Assembly (NCBI GenBank): GCA_016125375.1
Contig: WGLU01000001.1
Coordinates: 372,001 to 436,000, forward strand
DNA: 64,000 nt
Direction: 5' to 3'
Source of the DNA: Pseudomonadota bacterium
GTDB lineage: Bacteria; Pseudomonadota; Alphaproteobacteria; UBA1280; RI-95
Shown here: piece after piece, positions 53,752 to 63,272 of the stretch
Position numbering within the stretch: the first letter of the stretch is position 1
Layout: the number at the start of each line of letters is the position of its first letter
Program-made: the position numbers and the translations under genes
Notes under the pieces: model-generated
The model's database searches: none
Told to the model about the DNA's origin: nothing
Seen by the model: only the letters and a program-made list of their open reading frames with translations

Positions 53752-54680
53752 CGGCCCCCTCCCCCAAAGCGAATGCGCGGGTCGGCCCATGCATACAGCA
53801 GATCGGAAAGCAGCGTCATTACCATATAGGTCAGCGCGATGAACATGACGCAGCCCTGTACAACGGGATAATCCCGCCGATTGAGGCCGTCAATCATCAG
53901 CGACCCAAGGCCCGGCCAGGAAAATACAGCCTCGGTCAGGATAGCGCCGGTCAAAAGGGCACCAGCCTGCAAAAAAACGACTGTAATGACAGGCAGCAAG
54001 GCGTTCCGCAGGGCATGTTTAAGAATAATCCCCTTCTGTGGCACACCCTTGGCTTTTGCCGTGCGGATAAAATCGGCGTGGAGCACTTCCAGCAAGGCCG
54101 AGCGCAGCAGGCGGGTTGTGATGGCCGCCATACCGGTGCCCAGCGTAACTGCAGGCAGCACAAGGCTGCTCCACCCCTCGCGGCCAGAGACAGGCAGCCA
54201 GCCCAGCCACAGCGCAAACAGGATAATCAGCATTGGCCCCATCCAGAAGTTTGGCATGGAGAACCCGACCAGCGAAACACCCATCGCCATATGGTCCGGC
54301 CAACGGTTACGGTTCACCGCCGCCCAAATGCCCAGAGGAAAGGCAATCAGCAGCGCAACGCACAAGGCGGCAGCTGCCAGCTCTGCCGTGGCAGGCAGCC
54401 TGCCCCACAGCATGTCGGCAACCGGACGCTGGCTGAAAAGCGATGTGCCGACATCCCCCTGAGCCAGATGCATCATAAAGCGGGCATATTGTTCCCAGAG
54501 CGGCAGGTCCAGACCCAGTTGCTGGCTAAGAGCAGCGCGGTCGGCAGGCAGGGCTTGCTCGCCCAAAATCACCTCGACGGGGTCGCCCGGCACCAGATGA
54601 ATCAGCAGAAAAGTCAACGTGACAACGCCCAAGGCTGTTGGGATAAAATGCAGCAATCGGTGCGTGACATAGCGCAGCAC
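53748..54680 (-). CDS. Dipeptide/oligopeptide-type ABC transporter permease (DppB-like)
   Basis: A GTG start at 54680 is chosen because it yields VLRYVTHRLLHFIPTALGVV, the usual DppB N-terminus, 310 residues; the frame is open to 54749 and an upstream start cannot be ruled out. Typical blocks: LIHLVPGDPVEVILGEQA, QYARFMMHLAQGDVGTSLFS, and the EAA loop VLHADFIRTAKAKGVPQKG. First gene of the permease-permease-amiC run and divergent from rne. Confidence 0.88.
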   Translation of the reverse strand: MLRYVTHRLLHFIPTALGVVTLTFLLIHLVPGDPVEVILGEQALPADRAALSQQLGLDLPLWEQYARFMMHLAQGDVGTSLFSQRPVADMLWGRLPATAELAAAALCVALLIAFPLGIWAAVNRNRWPDHMAMGVSLVGFSMPNFWMGPMLIILFALWLGWLPVSGREGWSSLVLPAVTLGTGMAAITTRLLRSALLEVLHADFIRTAKAKGVPQKGIILKHALRNALLPVITVVFLQAGALLTGAILTEAVFSWPGLGSLMIDGLNRRDYPVVQGCVMFIALTYMVMTLLSDLLYAWADPRIRFGGGGR

Positions 54681-54787
54681 GGGGAAGGTCAGCCTGTTTT
54701 TATTCTGTTCTTGTAGGATGATTAAAGCACAAAAAGCCAGTAACGTCACGGGATTGCATGAAAATTACACCCGCCCCAAATAAGGGA

Positions 54788-54816
54788 TTGACCTTTGCCC
54801 AAGCGTTAACTAGATT
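54788..54816 (+). promoter_or_regulatory. Putative promoter of rne
   Basis: TTGACC (54788-54793) and TAGATT (54811-54816) with a 17-bp spacer. Transcription would begin near 54823, giving a leader of about 550 nt. No better promoter was seen closer to the gene. Confidence 0.55.
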
Positions 54817-54822
54817 GTAGCG

Positions 54823-55373
54823 TGTTAAGGAATAGTGTCTGCCGAGGCGGCATGGGGTGCCAAATATACCACCCTGCCGAACCGGGTAGCCCGCCCCGCC
54901 TGAGTAACAACGCCTTAAACGTTGTGAAGCTACAAATAAAAACAGCGCTGGTGGCGGTTCCTGTAGAGTAAGGCAAAATTGTTTTTTGGTACCACCGCGG
55001 CGCGCCGGCAAAACTCCGAGCAGACGCCTGCGGCACAAAAGCCCCGCCGGAAATGGCAAGGCCCCAACGGTACCGAAGTGTTATTAACAACACAAAGAGC
55101 AGCGCCGCACATATGTGCCCTGCCAAGTGGGGATGAAACAGGCCCCCGCCAAGAACCGGATTTGTAAAAGCGTGCCCCGTAGAGTAACCGCCGCAACAGT
55201 AACAGCGAACCGACTGCCCGCATGGCGAGTCGGGGTTAAGTGCCCCGCCGCATGTGGGTGTTTTGCGTTGTGCGGACGGATATCATAAGGGCCGTCTTTC
55301 TTCATCAAATCCCCTCTGGCAATAACGGCATTGGCTCAGGCGCTCCTCGTCAGGTAAAGGCGTAGGACGGAAC
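54823..55373 (+). other. Long non-coding leader upstream of rne
   Basis: About 550 bp with no convincing gene on either strand; the frames through it are Pro/Arg/Cys-rich shadows. It is GC-rich with many short inverted repeats, for example GCCGAGGCGGC near 54841 and the cgactcgcc / ggcgagtcgg type pairing near 55210-55234. RNase E in enterobacteria limits its own mRNA through a long structured leader, so a similar feedback region is a reasonable inference. I looked for RNase P RNA and tmRNA signatures here and found none. Confidence 0.45.
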
Positions 55374-58300
55374 ATGACTAAACGTATGCTTATCGACGCA
55401 GCACATTCGGAAGAAGTGCGCGTTGTCATTATGGAAAACGACCGTATCGAAGAGTTCGAGGTCGAATCTTCCAGCAAAGAACAAATTCGCGGCAATATTT
55501 ACGTTGCCGAAATCCAGCGGGTCGAACCCTCGTTGCAGGCCTGCTTTGTCGATTACGGCGGCAACCGTAACGGCTTTCTGGCTTTCAGCGAGATTCACCC
55601 CCAGTATTTCGACCTCACCGAGGACGAGAAAAAGGAACTGATGAAGGAGCTGGAAGAAATCTCCCAGCGCCGCAGTGCCCCGCGTCCGAACGGCCCGCGC
55701 CGTCATGCCCGCGGTGGCGCCCGCCCGACCGAAGATACCGCAACGGACGGCGATGATATTACAGAAGGCAACCAGCCGATGAGCGCCGAATCGGCTGCCG
55801 AGCTGGAAGAGGAAAATCTGGAAGCTGCTCAGAGCGAAGCAACTGAAACGGTTGAAGCGACCACTAAAGCCGATAAAAAGGCTGATGGCCGCCGCCGCCC
55901 GCGCCGTGCAAGCCGTACGCAGTCCGCTGCTACTGCCGATGCCGAAGATGAAGCCTCTGCCACCACCGATGCAGTAACCGATGCCGAAGCTGCAGAAGAT
56001 GCAGCCGCTGCCGCTGCTGCTGCCAAAGTTGCCGACAGCGCCGCACGCCCGGCACATGGTGAACTGACCGATGAAGAGCTCGAGGAAGATGCCCGTGCTC
56101 TGGCGCTGGCAAACAGCATGGTTGTGAAACAACTGAGCGACGATGACATTCCCCCTGCCCTGCAAGGCGAATCCAAAGGCCGTAACAACGACCGTGGCCG
56201 CCGTGGACGCGACCGTGACCGCGGGCGCGGGCGTGGACGTGGCCGTGATGACCGCCGCAACAACCGCGATGCCGCCCCTGCCGACGAAACAGCCAAACCG
56301 ACAGAGGATGCAGCCCCTGCCGAACGCAGCAATGCAAGCGAAAGTACTGCACCTGCCCGCCGTCAGCAGCCCATCCACCGCCGTTACAATATTGCCGACG
56401 TGCTCAAACGCGGCCAGAAAGTACTGGTACAGGTCGTTAAAGAAGAGCGCGGCACCAAAGGCGCTGCCCTGACCACCTTTATCTCCCTGCCCGGACGTTT
56501 TACCGTACTGATGCCGAATACACCGTATGCAGGGGGTATCTCCCGCAAGATTACCGACCTGGACGAACGTCGCCAGCTCAAGAACATTACCGAAGCCCTG
56601 AACGTACCGGAGGGCATGGGCCTGATTGTACGTACCGCAGGTTTGGGCCAAAGCCAGGACAATATCACGCAGGATCTCAAGCACCTGCTCAGCCACTGGG
56701 AGCGCATCAGCGCCTTCTGGCAGACTGAAGCTGCGCGTACCTGCGTGCACGAGGATGGCTCGCTGATTATCCGTGCCCTGCGCGACATGTTCAGTGATGA
56801 CATTTCCGAAATTACAGTCAGCGGTGCCAAGGCATTCAAAGCCTGCCGCGACTACATGAAGGCCATTTTGCCTGACCACGCCAAGGTGCTCAAAGAACAT
56901 AAGGGTGATATCCCGCTGTTCTCCGAACACGGTGTGGAAATGGAACTGCATCATATGAACCGCACACGGGTTAACCTGCCTTCCGGCGGTTACCTGATTA
57001 TCAACCCGACCGAGGCTCTGGTCAGCATTGACGTGAACTCCGGCCGTGCTACCGGCGAGAAGAACATCGAGGAAACAGCGCTTAAAACCAACCTCGAAGC
57101 TGCCGAGGAGCTGGGCCGCCAACTGCGCCTGCGCGACTTGGCCGGTCTGATTGTTGTCGACTTTATCGACATGGATGACCGCCGCAACGAACGTGCCGTC
57201 GAACGTGCCATGCGTGACGCTGTCAAACGTGACCGCGCCCGCATCCAGATCGGTCACATTTCTGATTTCGGCCTGCTGGAAATGTCGCGTCAGCGCATGC
57301 GCCCCAGCCTGGGCGAGACCAGCTTTGTCACCTGCCCGCACTGCCATGGCAGCGGTCTGGTGCGCTCGCCTGCAAGCTCCGCGCTGATGATTCTGCGTGG
57401 TCTGGAGGAAGAGGATATTGCCGGCAAGGCCGATCGCGTCATCATTACTACCTCGCACGAGGTTGCGGTCTACATGCTCAACTACAAACGCGACATGATC
57501 GCCGAGATGGAGCGCCGTTACAAAACACGCATCATCGTCATTGGCGACGGTACCTTTGTGGCTCCCGACCACCGCCTTGAGCTGGTGCGCGTGGAAGCCG
57601 ACGGTACCGAGAAGAAAACAACACACGAGAATCGCTGGCGCGAGCTGAGTGCCGAAGAAGAGCAGGCACAGAGCAAACGCCGCCGCCGCCGCCGTGGCGG
57701 CCGTAAAGGCCGTGACGATGAGCGTCAGGAACGTAGCGAACGCCCGCAGCAGCAGGCTGATGGCGAAGGACGCGAAGGCCGTGATAGCCGCGAGGGCCGT
57801 GAAGGACGCGACGGTAAAAACCGCCGTGACCGCCGTGGCCGTGGTCGCGATCGTGACCGCAACCGTAACCGCGACCAGAACCAGGAGCATGAGCAACAGC
57901 AAGAAGCTGCTGTAGCTGCTCAGGCTGACGCGGCAGAAGCGCAAACAGCAGATGCTGACGCTCCCGGTGATGATACCGCCGGTGGCGACCGTCGCCGCCC
58001 GCGCCGCACCCAGTTGGGTCGTCGTCGTGGCCGTCGTGATGGTAGCGATACCCGCGCAGGCGAAAATGGGACATCGGACCAATCTGCACCGGTTGTTGCA
58101 CAGGAAAAAGCGGCGGAAGCTCAGGCGCCTGTTGCCAAACCCGCAGCCAAGGCTGTGCGTAAACCTACAGAAAACAAGCCTGTAGAGCGGGTCGTGGTTG
58201 AGGCCGCCCCCGACGAGAAGGCACCTGCCAAACGCGGTCGCGCTAAAAAAGCGACTGGCGAAAAGATGGTGGTTAAACCCCGCAGCACAACCAATAAGAC

Positions 58301-58409
58301 TACGGAGAACAAACCACTTATGGTAGAGCGGATTGGTGGTGACGGTGCATCCGTCGCGGCGGAGGAAACGGCTAAAAAGTCAGTATTCCAGCGCTGGTGG
58401 AGCAAATAA
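55374..58409 (+). CDS. rne: Ribonuclease E
   Basis: Central endoribonuclease of mRNA decay and rRNA/tRNA processing, 1011 residues. It starts MTKRMLIDAAHSEEVRVVIM. The S1 domain is split by a charged insertion of about 240 residues (roughly 95-335, rich in Ala/Glu, then Arg/Asp/Gly), as in other alphaproteobacteria. The DNase I-like catalytic part has the Mg-binding Asp in ALVSIDVNSGRATGEKNIEE and a second in LIVVDFIDMDD. The Zn-link is CPHCHGSGLV. The C-terminal 250 residues are disordered, with Arg-rich stretches that would bind RNA and degradosome partners. ATG 55374 follows a weak GGA. Confidence 0.95.
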   Translation: MTKRMLIDAAHSEEVRVVIMENDRIEEFEVESSSKEQIRGNIYVAEIQRVEPSLQACFVDYGGNRNGFLAFSEIHPQYFDLTEDEKKELMKELEEISQRRSAPRPNGPRRHARGGARPTEDTATDGDDITEGNQPMSAESAAELEEENLEAAQSEATETVEATTKADKKADGRRRPRRASRTQSAATADAEDEASATTDAVTDAEAAEDAAAAAAAAKVADSAARPAHGELTDEELEEDARALALANSMVVKQLSDDDIPPALQGESKGRNNDRGRRGRDRDRGRGRGRGRDDRRNNRDAAPADETAKPTEDAAPAERSNASESTAPARRQQPIHRRYNIADVLKRGQKVLVQVVKEERGTKGAALTTFISLPGRFTVLMPNTPYAGGISRKITDLDERRQLKNITEALNVPEGMGLIVRTAGLGQSQDNITQDLKHLLSHWERISAFWQTEAARTCVHEDGSLIIRALRDMFSDDISEITVSGAKAFKACRDYMKAILPDHAKVLKEHKGDIPLFSEHGVEMELHHMNRTRVNLPSGGYLIINPTEALVSIDVNSGRATGEKNIEETALKTNLEAAEELGRQLRLRDLAGLIVVDFIDMDDRRNERAVERAMRDAVKRDRARIQIGHISDFGLLEMSRQRMRPSLGETSFVTCPHCHGSGLVRSPASSALMILRGLEEEDIAGKADRVIITTSHEVAVYMLNYKRDMIAEMERRYKTRIIVIGDGTFVAPDHRLELVRVEADGTEKKTTHENRWRELSAEEEQAQSKRRRRRRGGRKGRDDERQERSERPQQQADGEGREGRDSREGREGRDGKNRRDRRGRGRDRDRNRNRDQNQEHEQQQEAAVAAQADAAEAQTADADAPGDDTAGGDRRRPRRTQLGRRRGRRDGSDTRAGENGTSDQSAPVVAQEKAAEAQAPVAKPAAKAVRKPTENKPVERVVVEAAPDEKAPAKRGRAKKATGEKMVVKPRSTTNKTTENKPLMVERIGGDGASVAAEETAKKSVFQRWWSK

Positions 58410-58445
58410 GGCCCTACTACCAAAAATCCCAAATTATGTAAACCG

Positions 58446-58479
58446 GAGGGCTTGACAATCAGGCCCTCTGCTTTATTAT
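58446..58479 (+). promoter_or_regulatory. Promoter of the phasin-like gene, lying in a hairpin after rne
   Basis: A consensus TTGACA (58452-58457) and TATTAT (58474-58479) are 16 bp apart. The -35 box sits in the loop of a GAGGGC / GCCCTC hairpin (58446-58451, 58463-58468) that may also terminate rne. Confidence 0.7.
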
Positions 58480-58534
58480 GGAGTCGCATTTGTGCATTGC
58501 AGCACCAAATGACACCAACCAGAGGGATAAAGCG

Positions 58535-59161
58535 ATGACCACCAAGACCACTTTCATGGAAACGCTGAGCAAATGGGCCGAAACCAATAGCGCCATCATG
58601 TCCAGCATGACCAAAACATCCCAGCAGTGCTGGGAAAAAGGCTTCTCCGCCGGCCAAATGTGGACCGACGGCATGACCGTAGCTGGCAAGCGCAGCCAAC
58701 AAGCCTGGGCTGAATGGATGGAAAAATCCACTGCTGCTATGGGCACCATGTCCTCCTGCAAGGACGCGACTAAAGCCCTGGAATGCGCGATGGATTTTGC
58801 TGTAGGCACCTGCTGCGATGCTATCGAAACCGGCTCCGAAATCAGCCAAACCCTGACCAAATCCGCTACCGAAGCCCAGCAAACAATGACCAAAACCATG
58901 CTGAGCGGCCTGGAAGCCATGAAAAAAGACGGCGCCAAGGTTGTTAAAAGCACCGAAACTGCTCCTTGGGGCACCGCTACCAGCATGACCGCATGGTGGA
59001 GCAACCCGGCTGAGCAAGCCTCCAGCTGGATGAAAGCCTCCTGGTGGACACCGACCACTGGCATGACCAAAACCAGCGCTGGCGAAACTGCTGCCTCCAC
59101 TGGCGCGGTGATTGCTGCCAAGTCGGCAACAGCCTCCAAAGGTACCAGCACCTCCAAGTAA
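58535..59161 (+). CDS. Phasin-like protein
   Basis: 208 residues, helical, no signal peptide. ATG 58535 is chosen for the AGAGGGATAAAG site upstream. The middle part, KDATKALECAMDFAVGTCCD then AIETGSEISQTLTKSATEAQ, has the amphipathic rhythm of phasins, which coat polyhydroxyalkanoate granules. It is rich in Met, Trp, Thr and Cys, and the tail is Ala/Ser/Thr/Lys. A strong promoter and terminator suggest a highly expressed single gene. No PHA synthase lies in the window, so the granule link is family inference. Confidence 0.65.
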   Translation: MTTKTTFMETLSKWAETNSAIMSSMTKTSQQCWEKGFSAGQMWTDGMTVAGKRSQQAWAEWMEKSTAAMGTMSSCKDATKALECAMDFAVGTCCDAIETGSEISQTLTKSATEAQQTMTKTMLSGLEAMKKDGAKVVKSTETAPWGTATSMTAWWSNPAEQASSWMKASWWTPTTGMTKTSAGETAASTGAVIAAKSATASKGTSTSK

Positions 59162-59179
59162 GGTGTCATCTGCCTGATA

Positions 59180-59206
59180 AAGCGGCTGCCATTGGCAGCC
59201 GCTTTT
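59180..59206 (+). terminator. Terminator of the phasin-like gene
   Basis: AAGCGGCTGCC att GGCAGCCGCTTTTGCTT, an 11-bp stem with a T-rich tail. Confidence 0.9.
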
Positions 59207-59243
59207 GCTTGTGGGGTTACATCAAAAGCGCGATAATGCGGCC

Positions 59244-60566
59244 ATGAAAAAACACGTTGCCCTTACTGCCCTGCTCTTGCTGCTTACCGTCAGCCCGCTG
59301 TCCGCGCAGGACGAGGAGCGGATGACACTGCTTGTGGATGCGGAAACGGAAAGCTACTTCCGACACATCGCAGAGCCCCTGCTCAAGCATATGGACCTCC
59401 ACAGCGAGGAAATCCGCTATCACATCGTACTCAGCGACCAGATTAACGCCTTTGTCGCCTCGGCACGGGACGTCTATTTCATGACCGGGCTTATCAACAA
59501 AGCCGATAATCCGGATGAGGTTCTGGGCGTGCTCGCGCACGAACTGGGCCACATGCAGGGTCGCCACCTTTTCCGTGCGGCGGTGATGCAAGACGAGTAT
59601 AAAATCCCGGCCATTCTGGCGGGTGTACTGGGCGCAGGCGCCGTAATTGCCGGTGCACCGCAGGCCGGAGGTGCCATTCTGGTTGGCGCACAGGCCGCGG
59701 GGGTGAGCAACCTGCTGCGCTTTACACGCTCCCAAGAACAGCAGGCCGACCAGATCGGTCTGGATACCTTGCTGGCTGCGGGCTATACGCCCATCGGCAT
59801 GGAAAGCTTTTTCAAGAAGCTGCGCACGGATGAAGTGCTTTACACAAAAACGCCGCCTTCCTATCTACTGACCCACCCCTCACCCGCGCAACGGCAAGAC
59901 TTTCTGGCCAATGCCGTCCAGCAGGCCGAAGGGAAGAATCTTACACATCTGCCTCAGGCGCCATTCGACCGCATTAAGGCCAAACTTTATGCGCTGAGCG
60001 AAACACCTGCCCGGGTTTTGCGCAAATACCAGCACGACAAGAGCTTTGCCGGCCGATACGCTGTTGCCATTGCCAATGCCCGGCTGGCCAAGTTCGACGA
60101 TGCCATGCAGGACGTAAATGCCCTGATGAAAGAACAGCCGGATGACCCGTACCTTTACGAGTTGAAAGGGCAGATTTTGCAGGACATCGGCTCACTGGAT
60201 GAAGCGTTGCCTCTGCTGGAAAAAGCCCTGAGCTATGAGCCGGATATGCCGCTGCTACGTTTTGAGGTTGGCGAGTTGCTGCTCCAGCAGGATAAGGTGG
60301 ACGAGGCTTTGCCCATCCTGCAAACCGTCCGCAACAGCATGCCGGACTGGGCGCGCCTGCATTATCTGCTGGGTGTGGCCTACGGCAAAAAGGGCTTGCT
60401 CAGCCTGAGCCATCTATCCCTTGCTGAAAGCTCCCTCCTTCAGGGACTGCGCGATGATGCCAAGTATCACGTTCAGCTTGCCGAACATTATCTGGATAAA
60501 AAAGATACGGCGGCGGCTGAAAAACTTGCGTTGATGAAAGAAGCGCTTGAAAGCGAAAAAAATTGA
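59244..60566 (+). CDS. M48-family metalloprotease with TPR repeats (BepA/YfgC-like)
   Basis: 440 residues from ATG 59244. Signal peptide MKKHVALTALLLLLTVSPLS, ending SA|QD. The zinc protease domain carries HELGHMQGRH (HExxH) and the downstream Glu region EQQADQIGLDTLLAAGY. The C-terminal half has TPR-like units (YAVAIANARLAKFDDAMQDV, YLYELKGQILQDIGSLDEAL, LHYLLGVAYGKKGL). BepA in E. coli degrades or helps assemble outer-membrane proteins such as LptD at the BAM complex; the same periplasmic quality-control role is likely. Confidence 0.92.
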   Translation: MKKHVALTALLLLLTVSPLSAQDEERMTLLVDAETESYFRHIAEPLLKHMDLHSEEIRYHIVLSDQINAFVASARDVYFMTGLINKADNPDEVLGVLAHELGHMQGRHLFRAAVMQDEYKIPAILAGVLGAGAVIAGAPQAGGAILVGAQAAGVSNLLRFTRSQEQQADQIGLDTLLAAGYTPIGMESFFKKLRTDEVLYTKTPPSYLLTHPSPAQRQDFLANAVQQAEGKNLTHLPQAPFDRIKAKLYALSETPARVLRKYQHDKSFAGRYAVAIANARLAKFDDAMQDVNALMKEQPDDPYLYELKGQILQDIGSLDEALPLLEKALSYEPDMPLLRFEVGELLLQQDKVDEALPILQTVRNSMPDWARLHYLLGVAYGKKGLLSLSHLSLAESSLLQGLRDDAKYHVQLAEHYLDKKDTAAAEKLALMKEALESEKN

Positions 60567-60631
60567 CCTATCTGTGTTCCGCTGCGATATTTGGGAACAC
60601 TCAGACAACCAGATATGAACGGGAAAAACCG

Positions 60632-60826
60632 ATGTACGCATATCCGGATTTATTGCCGATTATCCGCGAGCTGGAACGCCGCAAAGAAAGCAGCGACCCT
60701 GAGCGCCAGCAGTTGCTGGCAAAATGGGCAGAAGACCTGATGCGTATCCACGAGGATATGCGCCGTCTGGAGAAACTGGATAAGTTTACCCGCGCGGTTA
60801 ATGCCCGTAGTGCCGAAACGGCTTAA
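60632..60826 (+). CDS. Small hypothetical protein, 64 aa
   Basis: ATG 60632 with GGGAAAA upstream. A charged helical protein ([20 protein letters not shown], then [20 protein letters not shown]), probably a helical hairpin. I do not recognise it. It lies 20 bp before accB and 65 bp after the protease gene, so it may be cotranscribed with accBC. Confidence 0.68.
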   Translation: MYAYPDLLPIIRELERRKESSDPERQQLLAKWAEDLMRIHEDMRRLEKLDKFTRAVNARSAETA

Positions 60827-60846
60827 GCAAGAAAACGAGATTGAGA

Positions 60847-61308
60847 ATGGATAAACTGAACGTCGATATTGCCCAGATCCGTGACATCATCAAACTGGTC
60901 AAGGACACGGGTATCAACGAGATTGAAATCACCCAGGGCGAGATGAGCGTACGCGTACGCCGCGACAGCGCGCCGGTTCTGGGAGTCCATGCCCCTGCTG
61001 AAATGGTTACCGCCATCGCCGCACCAGCGGCAGCTGCGGCCCCTGCCGCCGCAGCCAAGCCGGAGGTTGTTGAAGGCCATGTGATTACATCGCCGATGGT
61101 CGGTACGCTTTACATGTCGCCATCGCCGGAGTCGCAGCCTTTTGTGAAGAAGGGCGACAAGGTCAAAAAAGGCCAGACCGTTTGCATTATCGAAGCCATG
61201 AAAACCATGAACCAGATCGAGGCCGATAAAGACGGCACCGTGCAGGAAGTTCTGGTCGACAATGCCCAGCCGGTCGAGTTCGGCGAACCGCTGTTCCGCA
61301 TCGCTTAA
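60847..61308 (+). CDS. accB: Acetyl-CoA carboxylase biotin carboxyl carrier protein
   Basis: 153 residues from ATG 60847. N-terminal dimerisation segment, Ala/Pro-rich linker (about 60-75), and C-terminal biotinyl domain with the biotinylation site [15 protein letters not shown]. AccB carries the carboxyl group from AccC to the AccAD transferase in the first step of fatty acid synthesis. accC follows after 12 bp, the universal pairing. Confidence 0.96.
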   Translation: MDKLNVDIAQIRDIIKLVKDTGINEIEITQGEMSVRVRRDSAPVLGVHAPAEMVTAIAAPAAAAAPAAAAKPEVVEGHVITSPMVGTLYMSPSPESQPFVKKGDKVKKGQTVCIIEAMKTMNQIEADKDGTVQEVLVDNAQPVEFGEPLFRIA

Positions 61309-61320
61309 GGGAACATCCGC

Positions 61321-62664
61321 ATGTTCAAAAAGGTCCTGATTGCCAACCGTGGCGAGATTGCTGTTCGTATTCACCGCACCTGCCGTGACATGGGCATCTC
61401 CACCGTTGCTGTTCACTCCACCGCCGATGCGGATGCGTTGCATGTGAAAATGGCCAACGAGAGTGTGTGCATCGGCCCTGCTCAGAGTGACAAATCCTAC
61501 CTGCATATCCCGGCGATTCTGGCCGCTGCCGAAGTGACGGACGCCGAAGCGATTCACCCGGGTTACGGGTTCCTGTCCGAGAATGAAAAGTTCGCCGAGA
61601 TCGTCACCGCTTCCGGTTTCACGTTCATAGGCCCCAAAGCCGAGCACATTCGCCTGATGGGCGATAAAGTTGCTGCGCTCGAATACGCGAAGAAAGTCGG
61701 CCTGCCAACCATTCCGGGCAGCGATGGTGCCGTGGGTGACGAGAAGCACGCCTTTGAAATTGCCAATCGTATCGGCTATCCGGTCATCATCAAAGCCGCT
61801 GCCGGTGGTGGCGGGCGCGGGATGAAAATCGCGCACAGCGATGCCGCCCTGCCGAACATGATTGCCATGGCACGGGCAGAAGCGAAAGCCGCTTTTGGTG
61901 ATGCGACCGTCTTTATCGAAAAGTTCCTCGAAAAGCCCCGCCACATCGAGATTCAGATTCTGGCAGACAGCCACGGCAACGTTATCCATCTGGGCGAGCG
62001 CGACTGCACCCTGCAACGCCGCCACCAGAAGGTTGTGGAAGAAAGTCCTTCGCCGGTCCTCTCCCAGAACCAGCGCGAGAGCCTTGGTGAGCTCTCCGCA
62101 GAAGCCTGCCGCAAAATGGGTTACGTTGGCGCCGGGACGATGGAGTTCCTGTACGAAGACGGCAAGTTCTACTTTATCGAGATGAATACCCGCTTGCAGG
62201 TAGAGCACCCCGTAACCGAACTGGTTACAGGCCTTGATCTGGTGGAAGAACAGATTCGCGTCGCCGCTGGGGAAGAACTGCGCCTGAAGGGCAAAGTTGC
62301 CCTGCGCGGCCATGCCATAGAATGTCGTATCAATGCCGAGTGCCCGGATACATTCCGTCCGTCACCCGGCAAGGTAGACGAATACTTTGCCCCCGGCGGC
62401 CCCGGTGTACGCGTGGATGCCAGCCTGTACCCGGGCTGCACAGTCCCGCCGTATTACGACGCCATGGTGGGCAAACTCATTGTTCACGGCAATACCCGTG
62501 ATCAGGCACTGGCGCGCATGCGCCGCGCGCTCGAAGAGTATGTGGTGGGTGGCATCAAGACCAATCTGCCGCTGCATCGGCGCATCATGAACAACGATTC
62601 TTTTATCAACGGTCATTATAATGTACATTCGTTGGAAAGATTTATTCAAGGAGGCCTGTTTTAA
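61321..62664 (+). CDS. accC: Acetyl-CoA carboxylase, biotin carboxylase subunit
   Basis: 447 residues. ATP-grasp enzyme that carboxylates the biotin of AccB using bicarbonate. Motifs: [20 protein letters not shown], the Gly-rich [16 protein letters not shown] loop, [20 protein letters not shown], and [20 protein letters not shown] with the catalytic metal-binding Glu, then [14 protein letters not shown]. Its stop overlaps the hpt start by one base. Confidence 0.97.
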   Translation: MFKKVLIANRGEIAVRIHRTCRDMGISTVAVHSTADADALHVKMANESVCIGPAQSDKSYLHIPAILAAAEVTDAEAIHPGYGFLSENEKFAEIVTASGFTFIGPKAEHIRLMGDKVAALEYAKKVGLPTIPGSDGAVGDEKHAFEIANRIGYPVIIKAAAGGGGRGMKIAHSDAALPNMIAMARAEAKAAFGDATVFIEKFLEKPRHIEIQILADSHGNVIHLGERDCTLQRRHQKVVEESPSPVLSQNQRESLGELSAEACRKMGYVGAGTMEFLYEDGKFYFIEMNTRLQVEHPVTELVTGLDLVEEQIRVAAGEELRLKGKVALRGHAIECRINAECPDTFRPSPGKVDEYFAPGGPGVRVDASLYPGCTVPPYYDAMVGKLIVHGNTRDQALARMRRALEEYVVGGIKTNLPLHRRIMNNDSFINGHYNVHSLERFIQGGLF

Positions 62665-63212
62665 TGCTCTCTCCCGTGTACAACGAATCGGTTATTGCCG
62701 AGCGCGTTAAGGAAATCGCATCCCGTATGAATGCCGATTTCGGCAACGAGAAAGACTACGTACACGTGATTGTGACGCTGAACGGCGCCTTCATGTTTGC
62801 AGCGGACCTTATCCGCCAGTGTAAGTTCCCGATGATGGTCCACTTTGTGGGTGCCTCGTCCTACATGGGGACCGAGCAGCAGAAAGACCTGCGCATCAAT
62901 GCAGACGCCCTGCCCCGCTCCTTCGGTAACAAGCCGGTCATCCTGATTGAGGACATTGTCGACTCCGGCCGCACCATCGGCAAACTGCGCCAGATGATGG
63001 TTGACCGCTTCGCAAGCTCCATTAAAGTTGCAGCCCTGCTGCGCCGTCAGGGTGGCGGCGGCAACGCTGACTATTACGGCTTTACTGTACCGCCCGGGCT
63101 GTTTGTTGTTGGTTACGGCCTGGACTTGGATGGCCGTTACCGCGAGTTGCGTGATATTCAGGCCCTGAACACTGCCACAATGGTGACCGGCGAAGGCAGC
63201 AAGCTCTGCTAA
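62664..63212 (+). CDS. hpt: Hypoxanthine phosphoribosyltransferase
   Basis: 182 residues. The PRPP-binding motif VILIEDIVDSGRTIGKLRQM is intact with its two acidic residues, and the flexible loop region FVGASSYMGTEQQKD is present. It salvages hypoxanthine/guanine to IMP/GMP. It starts on the last base of accC, so it is translationally coupled with accBC, a less common partner for it. Confidence 0.94.
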   Translation: MLSPVYNESVIAERVKEIASRMNADFGNEKDYVHVIVTLNGAFMFAADLIRQCKFPMMVHFVGASSYMGTEQQKDLRINADALPRSFGNKPVILIEDIVDSGRTIGKLRQMMVDRFASSIKVAALLRRQGGGGNADYYGFTVPPGLFVVGYGLDLDGRYRELRDIQALNTATMVTGEGSKLC

Positions 63213-63226
63213 AGCGCCAAAAACTT

Positions 63227-63256
63227 AAAAGCCCCCGCTTCAGGGGGCTTTTTTAT
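63227..63256. terminator. Terminator of accB-accC-hpt
   Basis: AAAAGCCCCC gcttca GGGGGCTTTTTT, symmetric enough to serve the convergent minus-strand gene as well. Confidence 0.92.
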
Positions 63257-63272
63257 TGGAGGTCTTTGTTTT

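Noticed and set aside
54823-55373. RNase P RNA, tmRNA or 6S RNA in the rne upstream gap
   Set aside because: Neither strand shows the GAGGAAAGTCC core of RNase P RNA, a tmRNA tag/CCA arrangement or a convincing 6S bubble.
55350-58082. 910-codon open frame antisense to rne
   Set aside because: It is a shadow of the repetitive, biased codon use of rne; its translation is low-complexity Ala/Val/Thr/Phe with no family motif.
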